From the NCBI GenBank assembly GCA_949710005.1, contig OX453272.1:26242391-26306390 (forward strand): a stretch of 64,000 nucleotides of DNA, given 5' to 3'. Shown one piece after another: positions 1-11,389 of the stretch. Positions within the stretch are counted from its first letter, which is position 1, and each line of letters starts with the position of its first letter. Under the pieces are notes generated by a model, which did no database searches, had not been told where the DNA came from, and was given only the letters and a program-made list of their open reading frames with translations. The position numbers and the translations under genes are program-made. This DNA is from Ricordea florida. Taxonomy: Eukaryota; Cnidaria; Anthozoa; Corallimorpharia; Ricordeidae.

Positions 1-780
1 CCTCGGACCTAGCTCCTTCATTTGGTGGGTGTTCTATTAATTGTAAATGACTGTAATTAGTGCATGTGCTGTGGTGTGTCTTGCTTCAAGTCTTTCCATT
101 CACCGAATTTTGCAAACGGCGTGCCTGTCACGTGATTCTTGCTGCCTTGTTGCTGTTTTTGTAACATCTACTTCCGGTCATTTTGTAAAATTAAAACAGA
201 ATTCAATGAAATTTAGCTCACCTTTCAATGATTAAGACGTCTAGAATTGAATAAAATTTAATATAACAATTATTCCATCGCTCTTGTTGGATATCAGAAT
301 GGTGATAGCCAACTCGGCGCTACGTTAATATTTTGAGCAATGCGATTGGCTCACCATTTCGGGACATGGAACGCTATTCACCTCCCACGAGGTTAATAAC
401 AGCGTGTGTTGTTATTCCCAAAGTATTTGACGGTTGTTATTTGAATTGTAATGTATTTCACAGGAATTGTTAATTCAGTTTACCATTGGTTAAGGCGTTT
501 TTCCTTTTGTTATCCAACAATTGTTTTTTCCATTCAAATTAGCATTTATATATGTGTTGTATTTTTCCTTTCTGTGTATAACCGTTTTCGAGATAAAGTT
601 GTTCAACGCTGTAAAAAAACATTACGTGGTTCCGGGAAAGTCTTGTGCAAGTGAAAAAACATTCACCGTCACTTTGGTGTGACTGAGGTTGCTTTAGTGG
701 CCAACCCTTTTTATTATATAGTAAAAGGTTCGAACCCAGGAGTATCAGTAGTTCGTCTAGTTTGATTGTCCGGGTGAGGG
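1..780. other. No gene seen; AT-rich non-coding DNA
   Basis: I see only short open frames without domain-like composition and no convincing splice borders. Around 300-390 there is a stretch resembling a dispersed repeat seen again near 10.3-10.45 kb (shared words around 'ttttgagcaatgcgattggctc'). Confidence 0.5.
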
Positions 781-2760
781 TAGTTCTGAAAAGAACTGTT
801 GTTGGTGACTGACGTTTCGACAACCTGAGCGGAAGTCATCTTCAGAGTCAAGTGAATAATGTTTGTCAGACGATGATGTTATAAGTCTGGTCTGTTAAAC
901 GTGATTGGTCAGTTTAGCCATGATGGTATTGGCTTAAAGACTTCTGTAAAGTTTGCTACCAGTCATTGGTCGGTTTCGATCCGTCTATTGTTTGTCAAAT
1001 AGGTCGGTGTTTGGTCCGTCTATAGTTAGTCAAATTATGTCGGTTTGTTAGAAGTCCGTTTGTCGGTTTTGTTTTCGTCATGGATAAGTCGTTTGTAAGG
1101 CGCCGGTAGTTGTTGACATCTGTTAAGAGGTGTTCGTTCCAAGTTGGTGTACCAGCTTTCCAGAGTCAGTCGTTGAAAATAGTTTGTACTGTAGGTTAAG
1201 CAATGGGCAGAGTCCCAGTCAATGTTGTGGTTTGTCAGTTGATGATGTACAGCAATATGATTGTTGGTATCACCATTTCTTGTGGCTCGTTTGTGTTCAG
1301 TCAGTCTCGTGTTAAGGTTTCTGCCAGTCTCACCAATGTAAGAAGCCTGGCAGTCGGAGCATTTGATCTTGTAAACTGCTCCCTGTCTGTTGTTAGGTTC
1401 GACCTTGTCTTTTACCTTGGTCAGTAAATGTCGTAAGGTGATTGTAGGTTTGTGGGCTACACGGATGCTGTAGGGCTGTAGGATCCGTGAGATGATTTCA
1501 GAAGTGCCCTTAATGTAAGGTATAGTCACTGTAGTAACCGGTGTTGGGTTCCTGTTCGTTGCGTCAGTTTCAGTAGGTCGGTAAATGTTTCGTCTAACAA
1601 AGTCAGCGTTATAATTGTTTTTGTGAAAGACACGTTCTCGGTAACTGTTTTCGTCACGTAAGCTGTCCGCTGTGTCACAAACTAGTTGCGCTCGTCTCGT
1701 CAAAGTCTTTATAGTCGTGGCTTTGTGTGAAGTCGGGTTGTAGGATGATTGGTCAAGTAATCTGTCGGTATGTGTCGGTTTTCTGTATACTCTCGTTCGC
1801 AGTTCGTTGTTGTCACGGCTTACCAAACAGTCTAGAAAAGGAAGTTTTCCATTTTCTTCGATCTCTTTAGTAAACTGGATGTCGGCGTTCTGTTCGTTAA
1901 GGTGGTCGTGAAAACCGTCAATTTCGTCTTTGTGAACGGCGGTAAAGGTGTCGTCAACGTAGCGAAACCAAAGCGGTATCGTCTGTCGGTAAGTTGCAAG
2001 GGCGCGTTCCTCCACGTGTTGCATCACAATTTCCGCGACAACAACAGAAACAGGCGACCCCATGGCTGTTCCATGTAACTATTTGTAGTGTTTACCGTTG
2101 TACTGAAAGTACGTCGACGTAAGGCAAAGGTTCAGTAAGTCCATGATGTCTTCTGTCGGTAACGGAAGTTTAACTGTAGATTGCTGTATAGCTGTCTTGG
2201 TACACTGTAAAGCTAGTTGAAGTGGAATACTGGTGAACAGTGACTTCACATCAAAAGACAAAAGGTTGTAGTCGTCAGGTATCTGTGCTGTCTTAATAGC
2301 GTCAATAAAGTTCTCCGTAGATTGTAGTTTAGATCTTGATTTGTTAGTTAGGGGTTTCAGTATGGTCGTCAAGTACTTGGACAGTTGATACGTAGGGGAT
2401 CCACAGAATGACACTATAGGTCTCATCGGTATACCAGGTTTGTGCAGTTTAGGTAGTGCGTAAAGTCTCGGTGCTTGTGGTACTGAGCACCTCAGTCGGT
2501 AGTAGCGTTGAGTATCAATAGCGTCAGTCTTTTTAAGCGTAAGTATTTTGCTGTTAAGTTTACGTTGAAGTGCTGGCGTCGGGTCGCGTTTAAGCTCTTC
2601 GTAAGTTTGTTTGTCGTAAACAAGTGCGTCCATTTTGTCGAAGTAGTCAGTCTTGTCCATAACAACAGTGACACGTCCTTTGTCGGCTGGTAGTATAACA
2701 ATGTTGTCGTCGTTTCTCAGTCGTTTCAGTTTTTTATTATATCTGCAACCCCTGGATATG
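780..2760 (-). mobile_element. Penelope-like retroelement, 5'-truncated
   Basis: The minus strand encodes a reverse transcriptase followed by a GIY-YIG endonuclease, the diagnostic combination of Penelope-like elements. Coding similarity stops abruptly near 2758, where the sequence changes to unrelated DNA, so the copy looks 5'-truncated. The stretch 790-845 beyond the ORF contains the segment around 'gacgtttcgacaacctgag', which I recognise as typical of the non-coding end of Penelope-like elements in marine invertebrates. The exact outer borders are inferred. The element lies upstream of the first recognised exon of the spectrin-repeat gene, possibly in an unrecognised intron. Confidence 0.8.
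1035..2758 (-). pseudogene. Penelope-like RT + GIY-YIG polyprotein, interrupted
   Basis: Reverse transcriptase copying the element's RNA, with a C-terminal nuclease that nicks the target. In order on the minus strand: finger region with 'LYALPKLHKPG' (about 2470-2440), motif A 'LLSFDVKSLFTSIP' (about 2260-2220), motif B 'TAMGSPVS' (about 2062-2040), motif C with the catalytic pair 'YVDD' (about 1955), then 'KLPFLD', and near the C-terminus the GIY-YIG domain ('VYKIKCSDC', 'YIGETGR', about 1375-1310). The frame is open from about 2758 but carries one TAG at 2076-2078, just before motif B; the same frame resumes at once, so this is a single nonsense change rather than a frameshift. There is no start codon of its own because the 5' end is missing. 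Confidence 0.85.
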
Positions 2761-3158
2761 AGTAAACGCGCGCTCTGATTGGTTCCCTACTCGTAGGCTA
2801 TCAGCTCATATACTATTAGTACGGAAAACGGCCATCATGGAGGAATGATTTCGTGAATTAGACGGGAATTTTGCCTACTTTTTCCCCTTTTAATTCACAA
2901 CCTAATTTGCTAACTTGAAAGAATTTGACAAGTACATTAAAGAGATGTTTAAGAACGAGCCGGACTCTTGTTTGAAACTTTATTACACATCGGCTCGACA
3001 ATATGTTGGCTCGATAACAGCATGGTTCTGTTTACAAACAATAGCAAAGTCAATTCTTGTCGTACAAACTAGTTCCAGTGCTACGCGCCTCGTTGGCTAT
3101 TAGCTCATGTACGACTCGATTTTGTGGAATAATTGTTTAATATTTCTCTTATCCACAG

Positions 3159-3246
3159 GCTATACTCCAACATTCATCAGTTACAGAAAGAACCGGAAAA
3201 GAAGGACACTGCCGTTGTTGAGGCCTCTTTAAAACCAGAGATTAAG
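3159..3246 (+). CDS. Spectrin-repeat gene, exon a
   Basis: Acceptor 'tcttatccacag' before 3159 and donor 'gtaaaa' after 3246. The 88-nt exon starts in phase 1 and encodes a charged helix beginning LYSNIHQLQKEPEKK. It ends on a codon boundary, matching the phase-0 start of the next exon. Confidence 0.6.
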
Positions 3247-3423
3247 GTAAAAAAATAAACCAATAAAGATTCTGTAAATGATTTTGCTGGTTATGTGGTT
3301 TGGGTTAAACGTTTACATGAGAGTTGCCACCCTTTATGAGCTCTTCAAACCACGAACAGCCAATAGGACTTTTCTTAATCTTTTGTCTACTTTTCTATTT
3401 CAAAACTGTCTATTTAACAAATT

Positions 3424-3595
3424 GACGTCCGTTTTTTATGCGTCTGTCCTCTTATTGATGATAAATTGCGTCATAACATTGTCAAAGTGTTGTAGATCCA
3501 CGAGCCGATAGGCGAGTGGATCTACAACAAACTTTGACAATGTTATGACGCAATTTATCATCAATAAGAGGACAGACGCATAAAAAACTGACGTC
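3424..3595. repeat. Foldback element, about 78-bp inverted arms
   Basis: The left arm (3424-3501) and right arm (3516-3595) are almost perfect reverse complements, with one short mismatch near 3489-3490, around a 14-base loop. The tips contain GACGTC. Part of the arm (the 'gtctgt-ctcttattgatgataaa' word) recurs near 3863-3885, so this is probably a dispersed foldback/MITE family. It lies between exons a and b. Confidence 0.85.
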
Positions 3596-4652
3596 GATTT
3601 GTTTTTTACAATAACAAAACGCGAAAAAGGTCAAATGAAGACTTAAATTAAAAGAAAACGCAAGTAAACAGCAAGTAAACTCGAAAAATGCTGAATTTTA
3701 TTTAAATTGACGCAATCAGGGCGCAACTATTCTCGATAACTTTTCTCGCCTTCTCATTGGCTTGTGACAACACGTAATACAATTTGATTGGGTAAAAATC
3801 TGACTGTTTGACAGCTCACTTATCACGCGAAAAAACCTTGCATAAATTAAAATTTTATGTGTCTGTACTCTTATTGATGATAAAAACTAGCCAATCAGCG
3901 CGCGAGAATTCGCTCAGTTATTGTAAAATTGTCATTTGCATATTATATCTACCCACTTTGAATATCATTTTTTTGTGAGGGAGGTCTTTTATTCCCATAC
4001 GTTCTCCGTAAAACAACAATGCACTAAAGGGGAAACTATGTTTCTTAGAGAGGTTTGGATAGAGAAAGGACATCGACCTCTAAATAGTAAAATTAAAATT
4101 CTATTGACACTTCATTTTGTCCTTTAGGTATACTTCGCTCCATATATGTTGTATCTTTATTGATAATTGCAGGGCATTCTGTTGAATTGAATGACTGGGG
4201 AACCTTTTAGGCAAACACTTGTTCCGAGAACGGAACAAGTGTAAAAATTACTTTGTTTCTCTCCTGTACTAATGGCAGCAAGCTTTCTTCGTTTTGTTTT
4301 CATTGCTCTCAAACTACAGAATTTTCTTGATCTTACCATTCGCATTTAATTACGAATTTTCCCAGGCAATTTTGCCGTTTTACATTCGCGTCCTGGAGAA
4401 AACTTGAAGCATGGCCAATTTATGCCACGTTTGTTGTTTTACAGAGGACGGCAGAGGAACCTACCATGATCTATTGGGCACATGCTACAGTATTTTATTG
4501 TGTCGTTCATTTTTCCATCGCTTTTCCATCGTACTGTCCTATTCGACTTCGTCGTCGTGTTTTAGTATTTTACTACAAAATAATGCCGAATGGAACTTTC
4601 AAAGTGCTAAAAATGTTTGAACTGACGAACATGTACATACGTTTACTTGCAG

Positions 4653-4792
4653 CTTCCCGTTAAGATCATCTCGCCTTTCCGTAAAAACACTGGTGACGGC
4701 AACAATAACGAACGTAAAATTCAAGAATGTATGAATCAAGTTAAGGCAAAGATGGCCGAGTATGACAGTAGTACACAGAAAGGGAAAGAAAG
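4653..4792 (+). CDS. Spectrin-repeat gene, exon b
   Basis: Acceptor 'gtttacttgcag', donor 'gtaaac'. 140 nt; reads LPVKIISPFRKN at the start and KMAEYDSSTQKGKE at the end, leaving 'AG' to be completed by the next exon as arginine. Confidence 0.7.
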
Positions 4793-5713
4793 GTAAACTT
4801 GATAAAGTTACTAAGGTTTTTCAGGTTTTAGTGGACTTGCTGCGGCCTTTTTTCTCGGTTCTCGCTTTCTGATTGGTTAACCCTTTCATTCCCAAGATCT
4901 GAGCAGCAATTCTCTCAGTTGAGCGAGTGTCATGCACTTCCTTATTAACCAGTTGAGAGAATTTGGCGTTCAATCAACTTATAAACCTTAGGTTGATCGC
5001 GTGCCCAAGCGTCACTATTCATTTTGTCGGTATTGTATTGATATTGAAATGAGAAGTTTTATATTGGTCACATTTGGAGGTGAAAGGGTTAAGGCTTACT
5101 TTATACAGAGAGGTATTTCCCCCTACCCTCCTGTCAATGTTGGAATATCTGTATGCTTGCAGACCGGCTTCAAGAGTCATCAATGATCAGGGAAGGGGGA
5201 TGGTGTGATGGCAGGGTAGGAGGAAGGAACAAGAAACAGCATAACAATATTTTTACTTATTTCAAATTGCACTCGAAATTATTTGAATGTCTATACTCTT
5301 CGTCAGAGGGAATGGCATTGATTATGGTTTGTGTGCTGTTTGTGTGGAAAATTCTGTTCTGCAATTGGTGGAGCCATAGCAGCTTGTAAACGGGAGCTGG
5401 TGTCTGTTATTACTGTGGAGTATTTGTGTACTTATTTGGAGATAAACGTTTTTACATTTTGTGGAACTTTTGCAATGCCTTGATAAAGGGAAAGCCCGCA
5501 GATTTCCATGCCTTAAGCAGAATGGCCAAGCAGAACAAAATGCTGACTATCGAAGCGTCATCTTCAGATTAATGTGATGCGAGTGCTCTTACCACTGCAC
5601 TATCCCTGTTTCCGAGAATATACTATACCTCGTAACGCAAAAGCACGCGTAAGGGCCGCCATTTTGGAAGTCCGGCTTTCTGAGTACATAACTGCCTCCT
5701 TGCATTCCAACAG

Positions 5714-5861
5714 GATACAGCAGCGGTCGGTGGAGGCATTCGAAACGTCCATAAAAACTTGTGAGATAGCGCTGAACGAGTTAGATGAGGAATCTCTGCA
5801 AGGCTTCACAGCTGTTGGATCAACTATTACAGAAGTTAGAAAACAGCTAGATGACATCCAG
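5714..5861 (+). CDS. Spectrin-repeat gene, exon c
   Basis: Acceptor 'gcattccaacag', strong donor 'gtgagt'. 148 nt starting with the G that completes arginine. Encodes an amphipathic helix rich in Glu, Leu and Thr (IQQRSVEAFETS at the start, ITEVRKQLDDIQ at the end). Confidence 0.72.
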
Positions 5862-6576
5862 GTGAGTTTCCTGTGCTCTCTGTTAGGAAAGGTGACACGA
5901 TCGTCTACGTAAATACCAAGTATTTCTCAAATATCTAGCGGTCCAAGGCGCTAGTACCTACATGTACACCAAGAAGTTTTCCTTTACTATTTTAAAACAA
6001 GGCATTTTACGGCGGCCATGTTTTTGTAACACCGGTACCGTCATATAGGAGGGAATCTGACGTTTCGAGGGTAAGTTCATCCGATGTCACAAAGGGCTAA
6101 CACTCGAAACGTCACTTGAGTTATCAAGCCTCCATTTCTGCAATGTCATTAATTCTATTTGTATTTAGGTGGGTGAATAATGCCATGTCCCTCCCTGCCA
6201 TTCAATAACCAACGGGGCCAAGAGATCATAGGGGACACCGAGGGATACTGGGGATATCAAAACTAAGGTATAGTTATTTATAGAAACGGAAGTATCATTT
6301 CCAAGAGGTCCGCATGACTTCGCTATAACTCAATCCTTCAAGACATCCGCTCGCGGCTCTTGGATATGGATCAGTTTCTCTAATTCTGGATTATTGAGGC
6401 GGAATTTACAAACATGTGTCCTACTCGGTACGCCATGAGCATCCATGTGCGTCACAATGAGGCATGAGGACCTCTCGGAAAACAGGCTTCCGTCTCCAAA
6501 AATAACTTTTCTAAAGTTTTCATATCCCAAGGGTTGGATTACCGGGATTCCCTCTATGTTCCTTATGCTCTCTAGA

Positions 6577-6830
6577 AGGAGTATAGTATAGTATAGTACA
6601 GTTTATTTGCCACACGCAACTAACTGACTAAGTTACAATGATGACAATGATAACAAAGGTACAGTGATTAAAGTACAATAAATAGATAGAGCAAAGGGAA
6701 GTGGCGAGAGAACCAAATAAAATCCATGGGGCTTGCAAAACTTAGGTTCCCTCCCAAGAAATAAAAGATGACTAAGGTTAGACAATATGGTAAGTGAGGT
6801 ATTTGTACACCATTCAAGTAACATAATTAG
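6577..6830 (-). mobile_element. LINE 3' end fragment with TATAC tail (tentative)
   Basis: On the minus strand this stretch ends in 'gtggcaaataaactg' followed by several TATAC units (6577-6600 on the plus strand), the way CR1/L2-type LINEs end in short tandem repeats. Upstream a short frame without stops could be the last part of an RT ORF. No RT motif is present, so the call rests on the tail architecture. Confidence 0.4.
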
Positions 6831-8037
6831 TAGTTGTTGATAGTAAGAGTTTTAAGTTTTTTCCAAAGGACGCTGAGGAGAATAACGGAAATAATGCGAC
6901 TATGTGTTGAGTAACCATAATCTTTGCCAAAAATGTTGTACCGACAAACCCTTCTTCCCCGACAGGACAAATGGCAACCACTCAATCTAAACCATTCGCC
7001 TTTCCCCCTCTCAGTGCTTAGTAACCAATTTAACACCATGTTTTTTTTATTACCAATGTATTACGTTTGAAAACTTAATACCAACATTGCATGAGGGGGA
7101 GGGGGGCTGGGTGGTGTAAGATTTCTTAACATCGGGAAGAAAGCAAGGAATTCGGACAATCAGTTCAAGGCATTTTAGCAAATATTGTATTATACTTGAG
7201 GTCGGAATGACATATCTATATTTTTGGTTAATTGTGAATAATGCTAAAACTTTCGAAGTTTGAAGAGTAAATTCGGTTTAGATAGCACCCTCTCTAAACC
7301 CAAAAAGTTATAATAAGTTAAAACGTCAGCGTTAATGTTCAGTCAGGGGAGGGGTAGGTGAGCAGTTGCCCAGATACTTCCTTTGATCCAAAATATCATC
7401 TCCTACTTGTAAGTGTTATGCTTAGTGTTATCATTCAATATCAATACCGTATACTGCTACCATTTTTTTCGAAAGCTGCTGAGCAGTAATTTTTCGTGTT
7501 ATTGTTTGTTTCCCAAAAATTCGCAATAATATTTGAGCTAGGTTGGTCATTAAGATAAAACCTGGCCTTCCATCAACACAAAAGCGTATAATTAATATTT
7601 TCTCAGCGGTGTTCGAATTTATGTTGAAAGAGCGTTTACATAGAAAAAATGGTTTTCAGTTTGTGCCGTTTTTAAAAAAAGGAAAGATGCCTTTGTCACT
7701 TTAAGATTTCTTTTAAAATATTTTCGGTATATTGTGGAAGCAAGGAAATCAATGGAACTGTGTGTCTTCTAATTCGACGTTCTCAAATGCATGAATTTTT
7801 GGATATGTGATAAAATAAGGCTCGTTTTTGCATCGTTAATTTTTCCATCTAAACATTTTCTTTAGAAAAGCTATATAAGACACTCGATACACGTGTTTCT
7901 TCGCATATCAGAAACCTCGCATTTTGTTAAAAAAAGTCCGCTGCTCCTCGTATTTTCACTCTTATTTCTGTGGTTTATACATCATGAAACACTGTGTCTC
8001 GTATTTGATATAATTCTTCAAACATTCTTTTTATTAG

Positions 8038-8219
8038 GCCTTGGAACAGAAGATGGTGGACGAGGACAAATGTTTTGGCTATGTAAAAGCAACTTTTGAG
8101 GAAAGCGAAAAGAAAAGGTTTCTCCCAGCGGACGATAGTATAAAGTTGAGGGAGAAAGTTGATGAGCTGGACTCGAGATGGGAAGAAATGTGGCGCGCTC
8201 ACGATACCAACAAAGATCG
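8038..8219 (+). CDS. Spectrin-repeat gene, exon d
   Basis: Acceptor 'tctttttattag', donor 'gtacgc'. 182 nt; encodes ALEQKMVDEDKCFGYVKATF and, near the end, LDSRWEEMW, a spectrin-like Trp position. Ends with two bases of a split arginine codon. Confidence 0.75.
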
Positions 8220-8618
8220 GTACGCTAGAGTAGATTTGTTTTTTGCATTTCTGGTATATTAACTGGGAAACAATTATTAGTTTAAGCAAATATGAAATAA
8301 ATCATGTGTTTGTCACGGCGGTTGCAGACGTAATTAAAGATTTGGCTCTTGCGATTTAGTTTAAAAAAAGAAGTAAATGGAACGAGGTTGTTTTAACTGT
8401 GCCGAACCAGGGAGCAGGAAAATAGTCATTCCTAACGTGGGCGTATACAAACACATTATTGAACTGTTGATTTACTCAGCTGGTTAAGCATCGCACCGGT
8501 ATTCGTGAGTATTCGATGTGTTATTCGCCAGTTGACTCTATAAAAATCCTAAAATCTCACTTTTAAAATCTTAGCTTTAGTCTTCTAAGAAACTACCATC
8601 TGCTTCCATATCTGTTAG

Positions 8619-8763
8619 TTTGGTGCAAGCCATCTTGATCATGGGCGGCGAATGGATGGGAAAAGTAAATAGCAGCCTGGACGAGTTGGAAGAAGGCATT
8701 GATTCCATTGAAATAGTAGAAGATGATTTAAAAGCTTTACGTGCAGAGCAAGAGAAGCAGAAG
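8619..8763 (+). CDS. Spectrin-repeat gene, exon e
   Basis: The acceptor 'catatctgttag' at 8618 was chosen over an earlier AG because only it restores the frame left by exon d. Donor 'gtagat'. 145 nt; encodes MGGEWMGKVNSSLDELEEGI and a continuing acidic helix. Confidence 0.7.
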
Positions 8764-9175
8764 GTAGATGAGTGTATAGTTTTTGCTAGTAACAGTTTTG
8801 ATACTATACACAAAAAGTGTAAACAAAAACTGTGCATCTTAAAGGTTTCAGATAAGACCAATCCCATGAAATGTTTTGCTTCAATGATAGTTGTTTTGTT
8901 GCATCCAATTGCATTTTTTGCCATATCTTGAAATTTGGTAAATATGTGTTTCTGTGGGAAAACTCAATTTGTAGGAATGCGCACAATTCCAACTTAAAAC
9001 TCTAATCGTTTGTGTAAATAGGGATACTGTAAAGCCTATTAAGCCATTCCCCTCTTGTAAGCCACCGCCCCCTCCCATACCCCCCAAAAGTACCTCGTAT
9101 AAATAAGCCACCCGGGCGGCCTAGTAGAAGGTCTACGGTAGGTTATTTTCTTGTGCCACGGTTTTTTCCTTGCAG

Positions 9176-9357
9176 AGTATCATGAGCAAAATAAGTTCCT
9201 ATGAAGAAGCCGTCCATGGGGCGGTTGATGTTGCGCGAGAAGTTCACCGAAGGAACCTTGTTGACGCCGACACGGCCAAAACGATTGAAAGCGAAACTCA
9301 GGAATTGGAGGACAGACTAGAGCGTTTAAAAGATGAGGCTCAACAAAAGAAAAAAAG
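9176..9357 (+). CDS. Spectrin-repeat gene, exon f
   Basis: Very good polypyrimidine acceptor 'gttttttccttgcag', donor 'gtagat'. 182 nt, the same length and phase pattern as exon d. Encodes SIMSKISSYEEAVHGAVD at the start and a Glu/Leu/Arg coiled-coil at the end. Confidence 0.75.
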
Positions 9358-9827
9358 GTAGATAAGTTAATCGAATGGGAGCTGTCGTTGCATTTTGATT
9401 CACTTTGTTTTGTTTTGCCTATTCTTACCCTCGCTAGCCTTGGTAGCTATTTGTTGAGTTTAATTGTCGTCTTGTAGGTAGCCCTGCAAAGACCTGTTGG
9501 TGAGGTCAACGTTTTATTTGTTCTCATTATATAGCTGGTTCGCGAGCGGGCAAGATGAGACGAATCCTGAGTTCTGATTGGCTACACAAGCGGGCAAGAT
9601 GGGCTTATCTTGAACTGCTTGGGATTTACTGCGTTGTCCCGCGAAACAAAACAATATGGCCGTGTCATAAATCCTTTATCACGGACCAATCTTGTCCGGT
9701 CACGATGGCTGGATATTGAACTCACGCTTTGTCAGTAACGCATATGTACAAGTTTTAGTTTCAGGAATTTAGAAGTAGCAATTAAACACTCTTCTCGAAT
9801 TGAAACATCGATTTGCTTTGTTAATAG

Positions 9828-9990
9828 AATGTTTGCAGCAGTGTCGCAAGTTGAAAAAGCAACATTTATCAACGAAACGATGGCCTGTAGGAGTGTGACA
9901 ACTGTGCACTCAGAACCAGACTCCCTTCATACGGATGAGGGATTTGTTGAGCCCGAGTCGAAATTCAGCGGCATTAAACCGACTTACGAG
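9828..9990 (+). CDS. Spectrin-repeat gene, exon g
   Basis: Acceptor 'ctttgttaatag', donor 'gtttgt'. 163 nt starting in phase 1. Encodes MFAAVSQVEKATFINETM and then a Pro/Glu/Ser-rich, less helical stretch ending GIKPTYE, perhaps a linker between repeats. Confidence 0.65.
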
Positions 9991-10309
9991 GTTTGTGAGG
10001 TTGACTTGTTTTTGTGTCATTGATTGGATGCTTGCTGTCAATATATGATTGCCACAAGCTTAAGTCAGCGAGTCTGCTAGTTAAGAAAACTAGTTTTATT
10101 GTTCAACACATTGTCTAATAATGAGCAGGGTCCAGCCATTTTTATAATTCGTATATTGTCCATTCAAGGGCTTGATGATACTCCTAAATACGAAAGTAAG
10201 ATATGTAAATCAATAGTATATATGCCCTCGGATAAAAAAAACAATAACCGTTGGAAAGACAACACAAGCATTAATCAGGAAATAATTGGTCTCTCGTATA
10301 TACCAAATT

Positions 10310-10450
10310 AGCAACCTAGGCATTTTGAGCAATCTTATTAACTCACCACCTCAGGATATTCAACATTATTAATACCAACTTAGCAACCTCGGCATTTTGA
10401 GAAATGTGATTGGCTCTCCACCTCGGGATATTCAGCACTCTCCACTCCTT
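10310..10450. repeat. Imperfect tandem duplication, about 70 bp
   Basis: Two neighbouring copies share 'tagcaacct-ggcattttgag' and 'caccacctc-ggatattca'. A related sequence occurs near 300-390. Probably a dispersed non-autonomous element in the intron between exons g and h. Confidence 0.5.
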
Positions 10451-10697
10451 ATCAGGTAAATAGTGCAGGGGCTTCTGGGTAATCCTTACGCTAGTGAATG
10501 TTAGTTCAAGATTAAACATCAAAGTCTCCTTCGAGCTACCCCATGGTATGTGGTAATTATTCTATGAAGTGCTGTCCTTTGTCTCTTTTCAAACTAAGGA
10601 GTGTTCCGTTTCTAAGGTGTTTTAGTTGAGAAGTGCATCATGTAAATAAGTTATTAGTTGAGGATGTTAAATAAGGTCTTCATCTGATATTCTGATA

Positions 10698-10766
10698 TAT
10701 AAAGCACGCAGGAGGTGACGAGAGCACTCAAAAAGTAGTGAGAAACACCCACCTGCGTGCTTTATA
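10698..10766. repeat. 20-bp inverted repeat (hairpin)
   Basis: The left arm 10698-10717 (TATAAAGCACGCAGGAGGTG) is nearly the reverse complement of 10746-10766, with about 28 bases between. Likely a small foldback element; no coding content. Confidence 0.7.
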
Positions 10767-11389
10767 ACAGAACAAGGCCCAGTGGAGGTTTATTTATTTG
10801 TTTAATATAACGTTTTGACAGGAAACATAAACCTTAAGTGAGGAAGGAGTCTAGATTTAAACGTTTATGTATGTATTGTTTATGTTCAACTGCTTTACAG
10901 TATACACTTTGAAGCACATTGCCAGTTGTTGGTCGCCGTAAGTAATAAGCATCACTTTTCTTAGCTGTTTAACCAATTTGGTATTAATGAAAGAGTACCT
11001 GGGAATGTGACGGCTGTAAAAATGCAGTATTTTTCCTCGTTAAAGTAGCTACGACGGGATATTTGTTGGGAAACGTACCAATAATGGTTTGCTTAGAAAG
11101 ATAAACACCAAAGGGTTAATTCTAAAGCAAAAAGGAACAAGGACAGTAGAAGGAGGGTAGCTTACCCTTTTCCCCAGACCATAAGGCGTTCATTCCGAAT
11201 AGTTCGTTTTCTGCACTCTTTCTATGGCTGATCGATTACTCGTCGTCCAAACTGGAGACATCATGAATGAATAAATGTTATTTAGCCACGGTTATCTCTT
11301 CAGCATAAAATGCTGCTATCAATGAGGGCCCTGGAAAAAAAAATATGAATATATATCTATATAAAACTAGCCTAAATACAATTAACGAA

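Noticed and set aside
790-845. Firm hammerhead ribozyme call
   Set aside because: Only the core boxes are suggestive; stem pairing could not be made convincing by eye, so it is kept as a test and not a feature.
2915-3103. 62-codon frame beginning MKEFDKYIKEMFKN
   Set aside because: Lies in DNA with partly repeated flanks ('ggctatcagctcat' and 'ggctattagctcat') that looks like a dispersed repeat; no domain or splice support.
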